A stretch of 64,000 bases of DNA from Sutterella wadsworthensis (lineage in GTDB: Bacteria > Pseudomonadota > Gammaproteobacteria > Burkholderiales > Burkholderiaceae_F), in NCBI RefSeq assembly GCF_003315195.1, contig NZ_QNRV01000002.1:1-64000 (forward strand), given 5' to 3'. The translations under genes and the position numbers were made by a program. This document shows positions 36,354 through 47,710 of the stretch, one piece after another (the stretch's first letter is position 1; each line of letters begins with the position of its first letter). The notes beneath the pieces are model-generated. The model saw only the letters and a program-made list of their open reading frames with translations, ran no database searches and was not told the origin of the DNA.

Positions 36354-36615
36354 AATAAAGCTCACCATTAAAAATAAGCTCGGCCTGCATGCCAGACCAT
36401 CAGCTCTACTAGCTAAAACTGCTGGTCTTTTTCGTTCCTCCATCACCCTTACCAGCGGAAAACGAACTGTAGACGCCAAATCTATCCTTGGCTTAATGAC
36501 GATGGCGCTTCCCTGCGGAACGGAGCTCACACTCTCCGTAGACGGCCCCGACGAAAAAGCTGCTGCGCAAAGCATCATCGAACTCTTTGAAAGCCGCTTT
36601 GGTGAAGAAGATTAG
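36346..36615 (+). CDS. ptsH: Phosphocarrier protein HPr
   Basis: HPr carries phosphate from EI to EIIA. The 89-residue protein has H15 in GLHARPSALL and the regulatory serine S46 in KSILGLMTMA, so it could be a target of HPr kinase. Length is standard. It is coupled to the EIIA gene (overlap 8 bases) and followed 17 bases later by EI. Confidence 0.95.
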   Translation: MLEIKLTIKNKLGLHARPSALLAKTAGLFRSSITLTSGKRTVDAKSILGLMTMALPCGTELTLSVDGPDEKAAAQSIIELFESRFGEED

Positions 36616-36632
36616 CGACGGAGGCGCAGACT

Positions 36633-38669
36633 ATGGCTACTGAAGAAAACAAAACTGACACTGCACCAACCACAAATAAATCTGACGCTGATATTTCCTT
36701 TCCGCCTCAGGAGAAATCCAAGTCATCCGCAGCTTCTGATACTGTTGAAATCAAAGCTGCAACAACCCAAACCTTAGAGGCATCAGCTGTCAATAGCAGA
36801 AAGATTGACTCCTCAGTCGAGCTGCAAATAGGAGGTGCCGAAGAGAATCTATTGACAGGACTTAAAGTTTGCCCTGGCGTTGCTTGGGGGCTTACGCTTC
36901 AGCTCACTTCCTCAGATCTGGAAATCCATCAATTCGCGATCGACAAGTCCGCAGTACGTGGTGAAATACAGCGTCTGCGTATGGCTACAGCATCAGCCAA
37001 TAAACAACTTGAACAACTTGCAGAAACCCTTGATGAAGATGCTCCTGCAGAAGCTTCAGCATTTTTAGATGTCTACCAAACAATTCTGCAAGATCCGTCA
37101 CTCATCACGGAAACTGCAGACATCATTCGTGAAAAACTCGTCAACGCCGAGTGGGCACTATCACTGCGTCTCGAACAAATCCGACGCGATTTTGAGCAAA
37201 TTGACGATGATTACCTCCGAAACCGTCTTGAAGACATTTCCGGCGTATTCCAACGTATTCAACGCGTGCTCGCCGGGAGACGCTCTGCAGCAAGCCTGCT
37301 GAAGGCCGAAGAATTTGACGACTCTTTCATTCTCATTGCTGATCAGCTTGGTCCAGCTGACATGCTCCAGCTGCGTGAGCGTGATGACCTCGACATCGTC
37401 GGAATCATCATGGAGACTGGTAGCGTTACGAGTCACTCAGCGATTCTTGCGGCGAGTCTTGGCATTCCAACGCTCGTTGGCGTTACGAACGCCATCGAAC
37501 GCCTCGGAACTGGCAGAGAAATTCTGATCGACGCCACTGCAGGAACGGTTAAGGTAGCCCCATCTCCTGAAGAGAAAAAAGCTGCGGCAGCAGCAATGAA
37601 AAGTCTGCGTCAGAGGAAACGTCTGCTTCAAAAACTTCGCGATGAAATGCCTGTCACTACAGATGGGCATTCCGTGAGGCTGTATGCGAATATTGCACTT
37701 CCTGAAGACATGCCGGATGCACGCAAAGCAGGAGCCAACGGCATTGGTCTTTTCCGAACAGAATTTCTATTTCTGAATCGCGACGCACTGCCGGACGAGG
37801 AAGAGCAGGTATCGGCTTATCAGAAAGTAATACGCGGCATGCGCGGAAAAACCGTGACCATCCGCACAGCTGACTTAGGGGGTGACAAGATGCCCTCAAA
37901 AGAGGCGCTTGCACTTCTCGGAGAAGATGAGTTCGACGAAGAAAATCCTGCACTTGGGCTGCGTGGACTGCGCTTTGCATTTACTCACCGACCTTTCTTT
38001 ATTACGCAGCTACGAGCCATTATGCGAGCGGCCACCTCTGCTCCGGAAGGAACCGTCCGAATTCTCCTCCCCATGGTGACGTCGGCCTCTGATGTTACTG
38101 AAGTTCGGCTTTGTCTGGCACAGGCTGCTGCAGAGCTTGATTCTGAAAATTTGAAATATGAACAGAATCTTCCGCTCGGCGGCATGATAGAACTTCCCGC
38201 CGCCGTTGCCTCTATTGGAGATCTTGTACAGATACTCGATTTCTTCTCTATCGGCACGAACGACCTTGTACAGTACACGCTTGCTGTCGACCGCACTAAT
38301 GCGCGAGTCTCTCGTTGGTGGGAAGAGTGTCACCCAGCAGTTCTACGTCTTATTGCCCAGACAGTGAAACGTGTGCGTGAAGCGGGCAAAGGTATTTCTG
38401 TCTGTGGTGAAATGGCGAGTCGCCTCAACATGGCCCCGTTTTTCATCGGCATCGGTTGCTCTGCACTCTCCATGGATGCCGCTCATATTCCCGCCATGAA
38501 AGAATGCGTTCGCAAGCTCAGTGCTGAAAGTTGTGAAGACTTTGCTCGCGGACTCCTGCGCCGCCGTTCTACAGAGAGCATCCGTGAAGCGATAGATGGA
38601 TATGCTTTAACACTTCTTTCATCATCGACGGAAAAACTCGCAGAAAGAACGCATTCCAAGTCAACTTAA
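36633..38669 (+). CDS. ptsI: Phosphoenolpyruvate-protein phosphotransferase (Enzyme I), with N-terminal extension
   Basis: EI starts the PTS by taking phosphate from PEP. The active histidine is H268 in SVTSHSAILA. The PEP-binding core is intact: GLFRTEFLF, GLRGLRFAF, SIGTNDLVQYTLAVDR, and the catalytic cysteine in SVCGEMAS. The 678-residue protein is about 100 longer than usual. Roughly the first 72 residues are a polar Thr/Ser/Ala/Glu-rich extension before LLTGLKVCPGVAWG, where normal EI begins. No better internal start is evident at that point. Confidence 0.93.
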   Translation: MATEENKTDTAPTTNKSDADISFPPQEKSKSSAASDTVEIKAATTQTLEASAVNSRKIDSSVELQIGGAEENLLTGLKVCPGVAWGLTLQLTSSDLEIHQFAIDKSAVRGEIQRLRMATASANKQLEQLAETLDEDAPAEASAFLDVYQTILQDPSLITETADIIREKLVNAEWALSLRLEQIRRDFEQIDDDYLRNRLEDISGVFQRIQRVLAGRRSAASLLKAEEFDDSFILIADQLGPADMLQLRERDDLDIVGIIMETGSVTSHSAILAASLGIPTLVGVTNAIERLGTGREILIDATAGTVKVAPSPEEKKAAAAAMKSLRQRKRLLQKLRDEMPVTTDGHSVRLYANIALPEDMPDARKAGANGIGLFRTEFLFLNRDALPDEEEQVSAYQKVIRGMRGKTVTIRTADLGGDKMPSKEALALLGEDEFDEENPALGLRGLRFAFTHRPFFITQLRAIMRAATSAPEGTVRILLPMVTSASDVTEVRLCLAQAAAELDSENLKYEQNLPLGGMIELPAAVASIGDLVQILDFFSIGTNDLVQYTLAVDRTNARVSRWWEECHPAVLRLIAQTVKRVREAGKGISVCGEMASRLNMAPFFIGIGCSALSMDAAHIPAMKECVRKLSAESCEDFARGLLRRRSTESIREAIDGYALTLLSSSTEKLAERTHSKST

Positions 38670-38679
38670 AGATATCTGC

Positions 38680-39405
38680 ATGACCCAAGACGTTAACTTT
38701 TACGATAAACCGCTTTCCGACGAAGAATTTGTAGAAATCGGTGAGCTCCTCGCTTTGATGCCGGAGCCCTATGAGTCAATGGAGCCCGACCGTATGGACG
38801 GATTTCTCACTGCTATAGCGCTCCTCCCGGAACCTGTTGCTCCAAGTGAATGGATGCCGTTTGTCTTTGACGAAGAAGGTCGCTCCGACGCCGCGTTGAC
38901 CGATTCCAACAAGCAGCATGACCTTGAAGATCTTGTTTATAGACGGATGCGCAATATTGAGCGCACGCTTGCTGCCTGTGATCCCATTGACCCAATCATT
39001 TATGACGTGGAAGACGAACGCGGTCGTCCAATTGGAGGTTGGGAGGCTATAGCTGCGCTGGAACCTTTTGCAGCAGGTTTTCTTGAAGCGATTAATCGCT
39101 GGGAAGGATTAAAAGATACTAACGACGAGATGATTGACAGCGCTCTTCTTGGGATTCTGCGGCATCTCCCCGCCAATCTTTTGGGCGATCTTGCTCAGAT
39201 AAAAGAGGATCTGGACTTTGAAAGCCCATTGGAAAACATAAAGGACGCCCTAGAAGACGTTGCGGAAAGTGTTGCTGAAATAGCCGCTGTGACGCGCGGC
39301 TTCACTTCAAAGACAAAACCGAGCAAAGTGAAGGGTGGGCAACGCTCAGGACGCCGTTCTAATCATGTCATCAGTAAGGATCAAAAAAGATTCCGTCGAG
39401 GCTAA
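38680..39405 (+). CDS. UPF0149 (YecA/YgfB-like) family protein
   Basis: This 241-residue protein shows the UPF0149 pattern: PLSDEEFVEIGELL, DRMDGFLTAIALLPEPV and GWEAIAALEPFAAGFLEAI. No zinc-binding SEC-C tail is seen; the end is basic (KGGQRSGRRSNHV). Function is unknown for the family in this group. It lies 10 bases after ptsI and may be co-transcribed. Confidence 0.78.
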   Translation: MTQDVNFYDKPLSDEEFVEIGELLALMPEPYESMEPDRMDGFLTAIALLPEPVAPSEWMPFVFDEEGRSDAALTDSNKQHDLEDLVYRRMRNIERTLAACDPIDPIIYDVEDERGRPIGGWEAIAALEPFAAGFLEAINRWEGLKDTNDEMIDSALLGILRHLPANLLGDLAQIKEDLDFESPLENIKDALEDVAESVAEIAAVTRGFTSKTKPSKVKGGQRSGRRSNHVISKDQKRFRRG

Positions 39406-39435
39406 CCTTGCCATTCAGCGTCGATTGAACTCTTC

Positions 39436-40767
39436 TTATGTTTCGTCGGCGCTTTCCGGCACCCAGCGCATTACCAACATCACCAATCCAACAACCGGCA
39501 CACCGATAGCAGCTGTAATCAGGAAAAAGTTTGAATACCCAACAAATTCAACCACAATACCGGAAAACCCAGCAAGAAATTTCGGCAAAAGCAGCATAAG
39601 GGAACTGAATAGGGCGTACTGTGTAGCCGAACACCCCCGCGTTGTCAGCCCAGAGAGATAAGCAACGAAGGCAGCGGAAGCCAACCCGCCAGCCAGATTA
39701 TCGGCAGAGACGGCAGCAATAAGCAGCGTAAGGCTAGCCCCAATCTGCGCAAGCATTGAAAAGAGCACGTTCGTAGCAGCTGACAGCACAGCACCAAGCA
39801 TCAGCATCTTCAAAACACCGTATCGCATCGTTGCTGCCCCTCCGATAAAAGCACCGAGAAGCGTCATTACCACGCCGAACACCTTGCTTACTGCTGCTAC
39901 CTGTTCTTTTGTGAAGCCTATGTCTTGATAAAACGGATTCGCCATGATTCCCATCACCACATCCGAAATCCGATAGGTAGCAATGAGCACCAGCACAAGC
40001 AGAGCAGACCACCCGAAGCGATGAAAAAAAAGCGTGAACGGTTCAACAATCGCAGCTTTAGTGCGTTGCAAAAAAGGTTTTTTTTTAGCCGTCTGTCCCC
40101 TCTGCTCTGTTGTCGATGGTTCCGGCGCAAATAAAGTAGTGACAATACCGACACTCATAGACATTGCCATTACGCTATAACTGACCCCCCATGCAGAGTG
40201 CAAGTAACCTGATGTGTCACCCGCTGCCCATGCAGCAAATGCAAGCGCACCGGCTCCCGCCCAGATCATTCCCATCCGGTAGCCAGCCTGATACATGGCT
40301 GCATAAGCGGCTTGACGACGACTGTCCGCCGATTCAATCCGGTACGCATCAAGCGCTATATCCTGCGTAGCAGATGCAAACGCCGTACCCACAGTACTGA
40401 CAGCGAGAATTCCCAGGTTAATTTGAGGGTCGGCAAAAGCGGTGGCGAAAAGCCCAAGCATCACCCCGAGCTGCGCAACAAGGAGCCATGACCGCCGCTG
40501 CCCCAGCCAATGAGTCAATATGGGGATAGGCAGACGGTCAACTAAGGGCGCCCAGCTCCACTTTAATCCGTATATCAGCCCTATCCATGACATAAAGCCG
40601 ATGGTTTTGAGATCAACCCCAGCTTCCCGTAGCCAAAATCCCAGTGTGCCAAGCACCAATAGGAGCGGGAGCCCAGAGCTGAATCCAAAGAAGGCCATAC
40701 GAATCGCGCCGGATTCTAAATAAACCCGCCAGCCTACAGATTCCCGGAGCATCGACTCGGTACTCAC
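39436..40767 (-). CDS. ampG: AmpG-like muropeptide permease (MFS)
   Basis: This 443-residue inner-membrane transporter has about 12-14 hydrophobic segments and AmpG signatures: FGFSSGLPLLLVLGTLGFWL, KTIGFMSWIG, LKWSWAPLVDRL and ASATQDIALDAYRIE. AmpG imports anhydro-muropeptides for wall recycling. The start is GTG 40767, with GAGGGGA upstream, and overlaps the rsuA stop by GTGA. The cytoplasmic loop between the two halves is coded by A- and T-runs (A9 on the coding strand at 40078-40086), which may be slippage-prone. Confidence 0.87.
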   Translation of the reverse strand: MSTESMLRESVGWRVYLESGAIRMAFFGFSSGLPLLLVLGTLGFWLREAGVDLKTIGFMSWIGLIYGLKWSWAPLVDRLPIPILTHWLGQRRSWLLVAQLGVMLGLFATAFADPQINLGILAVSTVGTAFASATQDIALDAYRIESADSRRQAAYAAMYQAGYRMGMIWAGAGALAFAAWAAGDTSGYLHSAWGVSYSVMAMSMSVGIVTTLFAPEPSTTEQRGQTAKKKPFLQRTKAAIVEPFTLFFHRFGWSALLVLVLIATYRISDVVMGIMANPFYQDIGFTKEQVAAVSKVFGVVMTLLGAFIGGAATMRYGVLKMLMLGAVLSAATNVLFSMLAQIGASLTLLIAAVSADNLAGGLASAAFVAYLSGLTTRGCSATQYALFSSLMLLLPKFLAGFSGIVVEFVGYSNFFLITAAIGVPVVGLVMLVMRWVPESADET

Positions 40768-41471
40768 TTGCTCCCCTCGCCGAGAACGCTCTCAGGGCCG
40801 CGAAGCCAACACCACTCTCCAGACTTCAAATTGGCAGGCAGTTCGTAAGCACCGACTCTTATTCGATGGAGTGCAACGACACGGTTGCCGCATGCCGCTA
40901 CCATGCGTTTGACCTGATGATATTTCCCCTGAGAAATCGTCAACATCAGCACATCCGGCGCCATCAGTTCTGCAGCCTTAGCAAAGACCGGTTTGGGATC
41001 ATCATCAAGTACGACACCTGACAGCAATTTTTCGCAGGTTCCGTTTGCAGCCGGGTGTGAAAGCGTCGCACGATAAACCTTGTTGACATGTTTTTTGGGA
41101 TGAGTGAGCCGATGGAGAAGCGATCCATTGTCCGTGAAGAGGAGTAATCCAGTCGTATCCCAATCAAGACGTCCAACCGGCTGTACGCCTCGTGTACGAA
41201 GTGGACCGGGAAGAAGATTCATGACGGAAGGGTGAGCCGACGGTTTAAGAGAACATTCATAGCCAGTCGGCTTATTCATTGCAATGAGCACGTTATCGGA
41301 TACAGGCCACTGCATCCCTCGCCAAGTCAGTACCAATCCCTCTAGATCGAAATCTTCATCCGGATCGGTAAGTTCACGTCCGTCAATGGATACAGCACCA
41401 GATGTGGCAATGCTGCGACAGTCATAGCGAGTGCCAAAACCTTGCTTAAAAAGAATATCAGCCAGAATCAT
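40764..41471 (-). CDS. rsuA: 16S rRNA pseudouridine516 synthase
   Basis: RsuA makes pseudouridine 516 in 16S rRNA. The 235-residue protein has an N-terminal S4 domain, the NKPTGYECS motif and catalytic D103 in GRLDWDTTGLLL (D102 in E. coli), and the KYHQVKRM segment near the end. RsuA rather than RluB/E/F is suggested by the YECS and RGVQPVGRLD context. It overlaps xth (ATGA) and ampG (GTGA), so the three form an operon. Confidence 0.92.
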   Translation of the reverse strand: MILADILFKQGFGTRYDCRSIATSGAVSIDGRELTDPDEDFDLEGLVLTWRGMQWPVSDNVLIAMNKPTGYECSLKPSAHPSVMNLLPGPLRTRGVQPVGRLDWDTTGLLLFTDNGSLLHRLTHPKKHVNKVYRATLSHPAANGTCEKLLSGVVLDDDPKPVFAKAAELMAPDVLMLTISQGKYHQVKRMVAACGNRVVALHRIRVGAYELPANLKSGEWCWLRGPESVLGEGSK

Positions 41472-42259
41472 TTAGCAGCTCCCTCAACCATCAAGTCATA
41501 GTCCACCCATAAGGGCGCATGATCTGAAAATTTTTCGTCTGGAAAGATCCCTGTATTCCGAGCCAATGCAGCAATGCCGGGCGTAGCAATTTGGTAATCA
41601 ATACGCCAACCGACATTCTTTGCCCGAGCCTGTCCTCGCTGACTCCACCAGGTATATCGCTCCGGCCTAGGATCGAGCATTCTAAAAACGTCAACCCATC
41701 CTTCTTTCCCGAAACGTTGATCAAGCCATGCACGCTCTTCAGGTAAAAAACCTGAATGATCGAGATTTCCCTTCCAGTTCTTGAGATCAATTTCTTTGTG
41801 AGCGATATTGATATCCCCGCAAATGATCACCTCTCTACCGCTCTGCCGCAGTTCATCCATGTGCACTTTAAAAGCATCGAGAAAACGAAATTTTGCGCTC
41901 TGCCGTTCATCCGATGAGCTTCCTGACGGGAAATAAACAGAGATCACTATGACAGCGCCGAAATCCGCTTCAACATAACGCCCCTCGGCATCAAATTCAC
42001 TGTTTCCAAACCCCGTACGCACAGCAAATGGGTTCACGCGGCTCCAAAGACCACAGCCTGAATACCCCTTCTTCTGCGCACAATGAAAATAGCCGTGGAA
42101 TCCCAAAGGGGTTCGCAAATCATCCGTCAAATCAGATTCTTGTGCTTTGAGCTCTTGCATGCAGAGCACATCTGGAGACATCGTCCTCAGCCATGTGAAG
42201 AATCCTTTACGGGAAGCAGAACGAATACCGTTGGCATTAAAGGTAATGATACGAAACAT
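41468..42259 (-). CDS. xth: Exodeoxyribonuclease III (AP endonuclease)
   Basis: This repair nuclease cuts at abasic sites. The 263-residue protein has FNANGIRSA, the metal-binding glutamate in CMQELKAQE, GDINIAHKEIDLKN, WRIDYQIATP and the terminal SDHAPLWVDYD with the catalytic histidine. Length is normal. It is divergent from pyrE and is the first gene of the xth-rsuA-ampG unit. Confidence 0.94.
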   Translation of the reverse strand: MFRIITFNANGIRSASRKGFFTWLRTMSPDVLCMQELKAQESDLTDDLRTPLGFHGYFHCAQKKGYSGCGLWSRVNPFAVRTGFGNSEFDAEGRYVEADFGAVIVISVYFPSGSSSDERQSAKFRFLDAFKVHMDELRQSGREVIICGDINIAHKEIDLKNWKGNLDHSGFLPEERAWLDQRFGKEGWVDVFRMLDPRPERYTWWSQRGQARAKNVGWRIDYQIATPGIAALARNTGIFPDEKFSDHAPLWVDYDLMVEGAAK

Positions 42260-42381
42260 TTCAGGAAGGCTATAATTTTCAGTTATTTTCTACATATTTC
42301 GGCCAACAGGCCCGTACCAGAACTCCTCAATGACACAGGAGAACTGTTCGGGATTCTAGCCGCAACGCTTCTCTCATCATC

Positions 42382-43059
42382 ATGCAGAACACCAAGCAGC
42401 AGTTCATTGAGTTTGCGCTCGAAGCTGACGTTCTTCGCTTTGGGGAATTCAAGACCAAAGCAGGACGCCTGTCACCCTACTTCTTCAACGCAGGACTTTT
42501 CAATACCGGTGCGCGTCTTGATCGTCTCGGTGCCTTTTATGCCGAAACGCTCCTTGCTGCCCGGAAAGCTGGCCGTCTCGACTTCGACATGATTTTTGGT
42601 CCTGCATATAAGGGCATACCTCTCGCGGCCAGTGTCGCGATGAATCTTTCGCGCATGGGGTGTGATGTGCCATGGGCCTTTAACCGCAAAGAAATTAAAG
42701 ATCACGGTGAAGGCGGAATGATCGTAGGCGCCCCCTTGAAAGGTCGCGTCGTCATCATTGATGATGTGATCTCTGCCGGCACCTCAGTGCGGGAATCTGT
42801 GAAGATTATTGAAGCCAACAATGCATCCCCCTCCGGCGTCCTTATTGCTGTAGATCGTATGGAACGCGGCGGCACGGCCGATGCCCCAACGGCCACTTCA
42901 GCCGTTCAAGATGTAGAGAAAACATTTGGTCTTTCCGTCGTCTCCATCATCAATCTCCATGACCTTCTCGCCTTCATGGACGGCCCATCCGAAAAAGCGA
43001 AGACCGTGGCACAGTACCGTGATGCCGTTGCTGCCTATCGCGCCCGTTACGGTGCATAA
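42382..43059 (+). CDS. pyrE: Orotate phosphoribosyltransferase
   Basis: PyrE joins orotate with PRPP to make OMP in pyrimidine synthesis. The 225-residue protein has the PRPP loop VIIDDVISAGTSVRES and FGPAYKGIPLA plus FNRKEIKDHGEGG, the flexible catalytic loop. Length is normal. It sits alone between divergent xth and a bidirectional terminator shared with gatB. Confidence 0.96.
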   Translation: MQNTKQQFIEFALEADVLRFGEFKTKAGRLSPYFFNAGLFNTGARLDRLGAFYAETLLAARKAGRLDFDMIFGPAYKGIPLAASVAMNLSRMGCDVPWAFNRKEIKDHGEGGMIVGAPLKGRVVIIDDVISAGTSVRESVKIIEANNASPSGVLIAVDRMERGGTADAPTATSAVQDVEKTFGLSVVSIINLHDLLAFMDGPSEKAKTVAQYRDAVAAYRARYGA

Positions 43060-43095
43060 ATAAACCACAAAAACAAATACATTCGCCGTCCATTA

Positions 43096-43140
43096 AAAAG
43101 AAGAGGTTCCAAACTTTAAGTTCGGAACCCCTTCTTTTTT
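43096..43140. terminator. Bidirectional terminator between pyrE and gatB
   Basis: An interrupted stem pairs AAAAAGAAG-GGTTCC with GGAACC-CTTCTTTTT; inner AACTT/AAGTT bases pair further. Six Ts follow on the plus strand, and A-rich DNA on the other end gives Ts for the minus strand. Both flanking genes converge on it. Confidence 0.85.
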
Positions 43141-43155
43141 CAGAAAATCAAACTA

Positions 43156-44607
43156 TTAACCAGCGATGCGTTTGCGCAGCAATGCGTTCAGTTGTCCGGG
43201 ATTGGCTTTGCCCTTCGTCGCTTTCATACATTGTCCGACTAGAGCATTCAAAGCCTTTTCTTTACCAGAACGGAACTCATCAACTGATTTTTGATTCTTC
43301 GCGATCACTTCATCAACGATTGCTTCCAGAGCTCCAGCATCAGAAATTTGCTTCAGCCCTTTAGCGTCAATCAACTGATCAACGTCTTGACCTTCACCAT
43401 CCCACAATGCCTGAAAGACTATGCGCGCTCCCTTGTTGGAGATCGTACCGTCGGCAATGCGTCCAAGCAATTTTGCTAATAGTGTTGGCGTCACAGGAGC
43501 TGTGGCAAACGTGAGACCTTCCGTTTGGTTGAGCGCAGCAGCTACCTCTCCCATCACCCAGTTTGCAGCAATCTTCTTGTCAGCCGCTGCGTCCGCTACG
43601 GCCACATAGTAGTCGGCAATATCACGTCCACCCGTGAGAATGCCGGCATCATATTCAGAAAGACCAAATTCCTGCATCAGGCGCTGGCGCATTTCCTGCG
43701 GCAGTTCGGGCATTTCACTCTTCACCTTAGCGATCCATTCATTGCTAACCTCAAGAGGCAACAGATCTGGATCAGGGAAATAGCGATAGTCCATTGAGTC
43801 TTCCTTCGTTCTCATCTGGCGGGTTTCCCCCTTATCGGGATCATAGAGCCGCGTAGCTTGAACGATCTTGCCTCCGTCTTCGATGACTTCGATCTGACGC
43901 TGAACCTCATAATTGATAGCTTCTTCCAGAAAACGGAATGAGTTGAGGTTTTTGATTTCGCATCGAGTCCCGAACTTCGTTTCGCCCTTCGGACGTACTG
44001 AGACATTAGCATCGCAACGGAAGTTGCCTTCCTGCATATTGCCCTTAGAGATCCCCAACCAGACAACCAGCGCATGAAGCGCACGAGCATAGCCGACGGC
44101 CTCTTCGGCCGAACGCAGTTCTGGCTCTGTCACGATCTCCAGAAGAGGAGTTCCGGCTCGATTCAAATCAATGCCGGAATGGCCGGAAACAATGCCGTGA
44201 ACAGACTTGCCGGCATCTTCTTCAAGATGTGCACGCGTCAGATTGATTGTCTTCATGTACGGTTCACCGGTCTTTGGTTCGACTGGGAACGTCAACTGAC
44301 CACCAAGTACGATTGGCAGCTCAAACTGACTGATTTGATACCCCTTCGGCAGATCTGGATAAAAATAATTTTTGCGATCAAAAACCGAATGATTAGCAAC
44401 CTTGGCCCCAATAGCGAGGCCGAATCGAATAGCTCGCTCAACAGCACCGTGGTTCAGCACCGGCAGTGCACCGGGGAGCGCTAAGTCAACGTAGCAAGCG
44501 TGAACATTCGGTGCATCACCGAAATGGCATGGGGCGCCAGAAAAAATTTTCGATTGGGTTGAGAGCTGAACATGCGTCTCAAGGCCAATAACAACTTCCC
44601 ATTGCAT
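43156..44607 (-). CDS. gatB: Asp/Glu-tRNA amidotransferase subunit B
   Basis: GatB phosphorylates and holds mischarged Asp-tRNA(Asn)/Glu-tRNA(Gln) for amidation. The 483-residue protein starts [15 protein letters not shown], shows [16 protein letters not shown] and [16 protein letters not shown], and ends with the YqeY-like tail domain ([17 protein letters not shown] to [10 protein letters not shown]). AAGGA lies upstream of the start. It is the last gene of gatCAB. Confidence 0.97.
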   Translation of the reverse strand: MQWEVVIGLETHVQLSTQSKIFSGAPCHFGDAPNVHACYVDLALPGALPVLNHGAVERAIRFGLAIGAKVANHSVFDRKNYFYPDLPKGYQISQFELPIVLGGQLTFPVEPKTGEPYMKTINLTRAHLEEDAGKSVHGIVSGHSGIDLNRAGTPLLEIVTEPELRSAEEAVGYARALHALVVWLGISKGNMQEGNFRCDANVSVRPKGETKFGTRCEIKNLNSFRFLEEAINYEVQRQIEVIEDGGKIVQATRLYDPDKGETRQMRTKEDSMDYRYFPDPDLLPLEVSNEWIAKVKSEMPELPQEMRQRLMQEFGLSEYDAGILTGGRDIADYYVAVADAAADKKIAANWVMGEVAAALNQTEGLTFATAPVTPTLLAKLLGRIADGTISNKGARIVFQALWDGEGQDVDQLIDAKGLKQISDAGALEAIVDEVIAKNQKSVDEFRSGKEKALNALVGQCMKATKGKANPGQLNALLRKRIAG

Positions 44608-44642
44608 ATCTGTAAATCCTTAACTCTCACGGGGTTGAGCGC

Positions 44643-46097
44643 TTAGCAGTCGGCCGGATGACGCAAATGCCAATCGGTTGAACGCTGCCATTGAGCAGCC
44701 AACTGCAGAAGACGAGCTTCCGTAAAGTGTTCGCCAAGAAGCTGCAGGCCGATTGGACGACCGTTCGAATGAATGCCGCAAGGCATTGCTACACCGGGAA
44801 GGCCCGCCAAAGATGCAGGAACGGTGTAAAGATCACTCAGATAGGCCGACACAGGATCTGCGTTGGTCCCAAAATCGTAGGCCGTACCAGTGGTCACCGG
44901 AAGAGCAATCGCATCCACAGTCTTGAAAACATCATGGAATTCATTGGCAATTAAACGACGAACGCGCTGAGCCTTAAGATAGTAGGCATCGTAGTAGCCA
45001 TGTGAAAGCACGTAGGTACCAATCATGATGCGACGCTTGGGTTCTGGACCGAAGCCCTCATCACGAGAGCGCTTCATCATGTCAAGAATGTCTGTGTATT
45101 CCGCCGCACGGTGTCCATAACGAACACCGTCAAAACGCGAAAGATTAGAACTAGCCTCTGCGCAGGCAACAACGTAATAAACCGGGACGCCGAGACGAGC
45201 CATTTTGAGTTCAATGTCGACAATTTCCGCACCTTCACGGCGATAAAAGTCGAGCACCTCGTCAATCGACTTGCGAACTTCCGGATCCAACCCTTCTCCC
45301 ATCCAAGAGTAGGGCACACCAATGCGCATTCCTTTGATAGGTTTAGCCAGATCCCGAGTGAAATCTTCGGTCGGCATATTGACACTCGTTGAATCCCAAG
45401 GATCATGTCCAACCATTGCTCCAAGCACTGCCGCGCAGTCTTCAGCGGAGTGTCCCAGCAAACCAGCAGTATCCAAAGACGAAGCAAAAGCGATCATGCC
45501 GAGACGGGATGGACGGCCATAGGTTGGCTTAACCCCTGTAACACCAGTAAAAGCAGCTGGTTCGCGAATCGACCCGCCCGTATCAGTACCCGTGACAATA
45601 GGTGCAAGCCCAGCAGCTACAGCTGCGGCGGAGCCGCCGGAAGATCCCCCAGGAACGGCGTTGATATCCCACGGATTGTGGACTCGACCGAATGCCGAAT
45701 TTTCATTGCCAGAACCCATTGCGAATTCGTCACAATTGAGTTTACCCAAGCACACCATGCCGGCACTCTTAAGCTGACGCACAACCGTGGCATCAAAGGG
45801 ACTCATATATCCCTTAAGCATGCGACTTGCAGCGGTAGATGACCATTCCTTGGTCACAAAGATGTCTTTATGCGCAATCGGAATACCAGTCAGGGGGCCT
45901 GCCGTGCCTGCGCTCAACTGAGCGTCAGCAGCTTCTGCTTGCTTGAGTGTTTCTTCTGGGCGAACATCAAGAAAAGCATTCAGATTCTTCTTGGCCTCAA
46001 TGCGTTCAAGATACCCGCGAGCCAGCTCAACCGCGGAAATTTCACGATTGTGCAAACGACGTGAGAGCTCCCCAACGGAGTCAAATACGTTTTCCAT
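44643..46097 (-). CDS. gatA: Asp/Glu-tRNA amidotransferase subunit A
   Basis: GatA releases ammonia from glutamine for the complex. The 484-residue amidase has the catalytic lysine in [10 protein letters not shown], the amidase signature [17 protein letters not shown] and the nucleophile serine in [19 protein letters not shown] lies before ATG 46097. It is 18 bases after gatC and 35 before gatB. Confidence 0.97.
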   Translation of the reverse strand: MENVFDSVGELSRRLHNREISAVELARGYLERIEAKKNLNAFLDVRPEETLKQAEAADAQLSAGTAGPLTGIPIAHKDIFVTKEWSSTAASRMLKGYMSPFDATVVRQLKSAGMVCLGKLNCDEFAMGSGNENSAFGRVHNPWDINAVPGGSSGGSAAAVAAGLAPIVTGTDTGGSIREPAAFTGVTGVKPTYGRPSRLGMIAFASSLDTAGLLGHSAEDCAAVLGAMVGHDPWDSTSVNMPTEDFTRDLAKPIKGMRIGVPYSWMGEGLDPEVRKSIDEVLDFYRREGAEIVDIELKMARLGVPVYYVVACAEASSNLSRFDGVRYGHRAAEYTDILDMMKRSRDEGFGPEPKRRIMIGTYVLSHGYYDAYYLKAQRVRRLIANEFHDVFKTVDAIALPVTTGTAYDFGTNADPVSAYLSDLYTVPASLAGLPGVAMPCGIHSNGRPIGLQLLGEHFTEARLLQLAAQWQRSTDWHLRHPADC

Positions 46098-46115
46098 GAC
46101 GATTCCTTCCTCGAA

Positions 46116-46403
46116 CTATTCAATCACTTGGGGCACGAGGAAGTAGCCCTCGGATTTTTCCGGAGCATTCTTCATGTTCTCCGTACGGTTATCGCCCTCT
46201 GTCACAATGTCGTCGCGCAAATGCTCAATACCGTCATGAGGATTAGGCATCGGCTCCACGCCCGATGTATCAATAGATCGGATCTGTTCGATCATCTGAA
46301 AAATGTCGTTGAGTTCACCTTGCATGACCTTGACCTGCTCATCAGAAATATCGATGCGACCGAGATCAGCAATGCGGTGAATGTCGCCTGCGCTTAGTGC
46401 CAT
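46116..46403 (-). CDS. gatC: Asp/Glu-tRNA amidotransferase subunit C
   Basis: This 95-residue subunit wraps round GatA and GatB. It shows IHRIADLGRIDISDEQV, the DIFQMIEQIRSID helix and GVEPMPNPHDGIEHLRDD, all typical. ATG 46403 gives the family's normal length; an earlier in-frame start is rejected. The 240-base spacer to mreB holds divergent promoters. Confidence 0.95.
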   Translation of the reverse strand: MALSAGDIHRIADLGRIDISDEQVKVMQGELNDIFQMIEQIRSIDTSGVEPMPNPHDGIEHLRDDIVTEGDNRTENMKNAPEKSEGYFLVPQVIE

Positions 46404-46640
46404 AGTTGACGTCTTCAATATAGATAAATGCGGCAAAGCCTCTTTTACAGGCCGGCGGCAAAGCGGAGAAAAATCCGTAACAAACCCATGCAGAGGTCTG
46501 ACTTCCGGCCAGGGTGAGGCGCCTATAAAAGGTGAGTTAGTTTATCATTGTCGAATTGTGCGCGCGGGTCACAAACTCTCCGCAAATCCGCTATTTCCGG
46601 TGTTTTTTGCACCCCTCCGACTGCCCTCGGGATCAGATAA

Positions 46641-47687
<1,047 letters not shown>

Positions 47688-47710
47688 TTCACTGAGGTTG
47701 GACGCCATTC

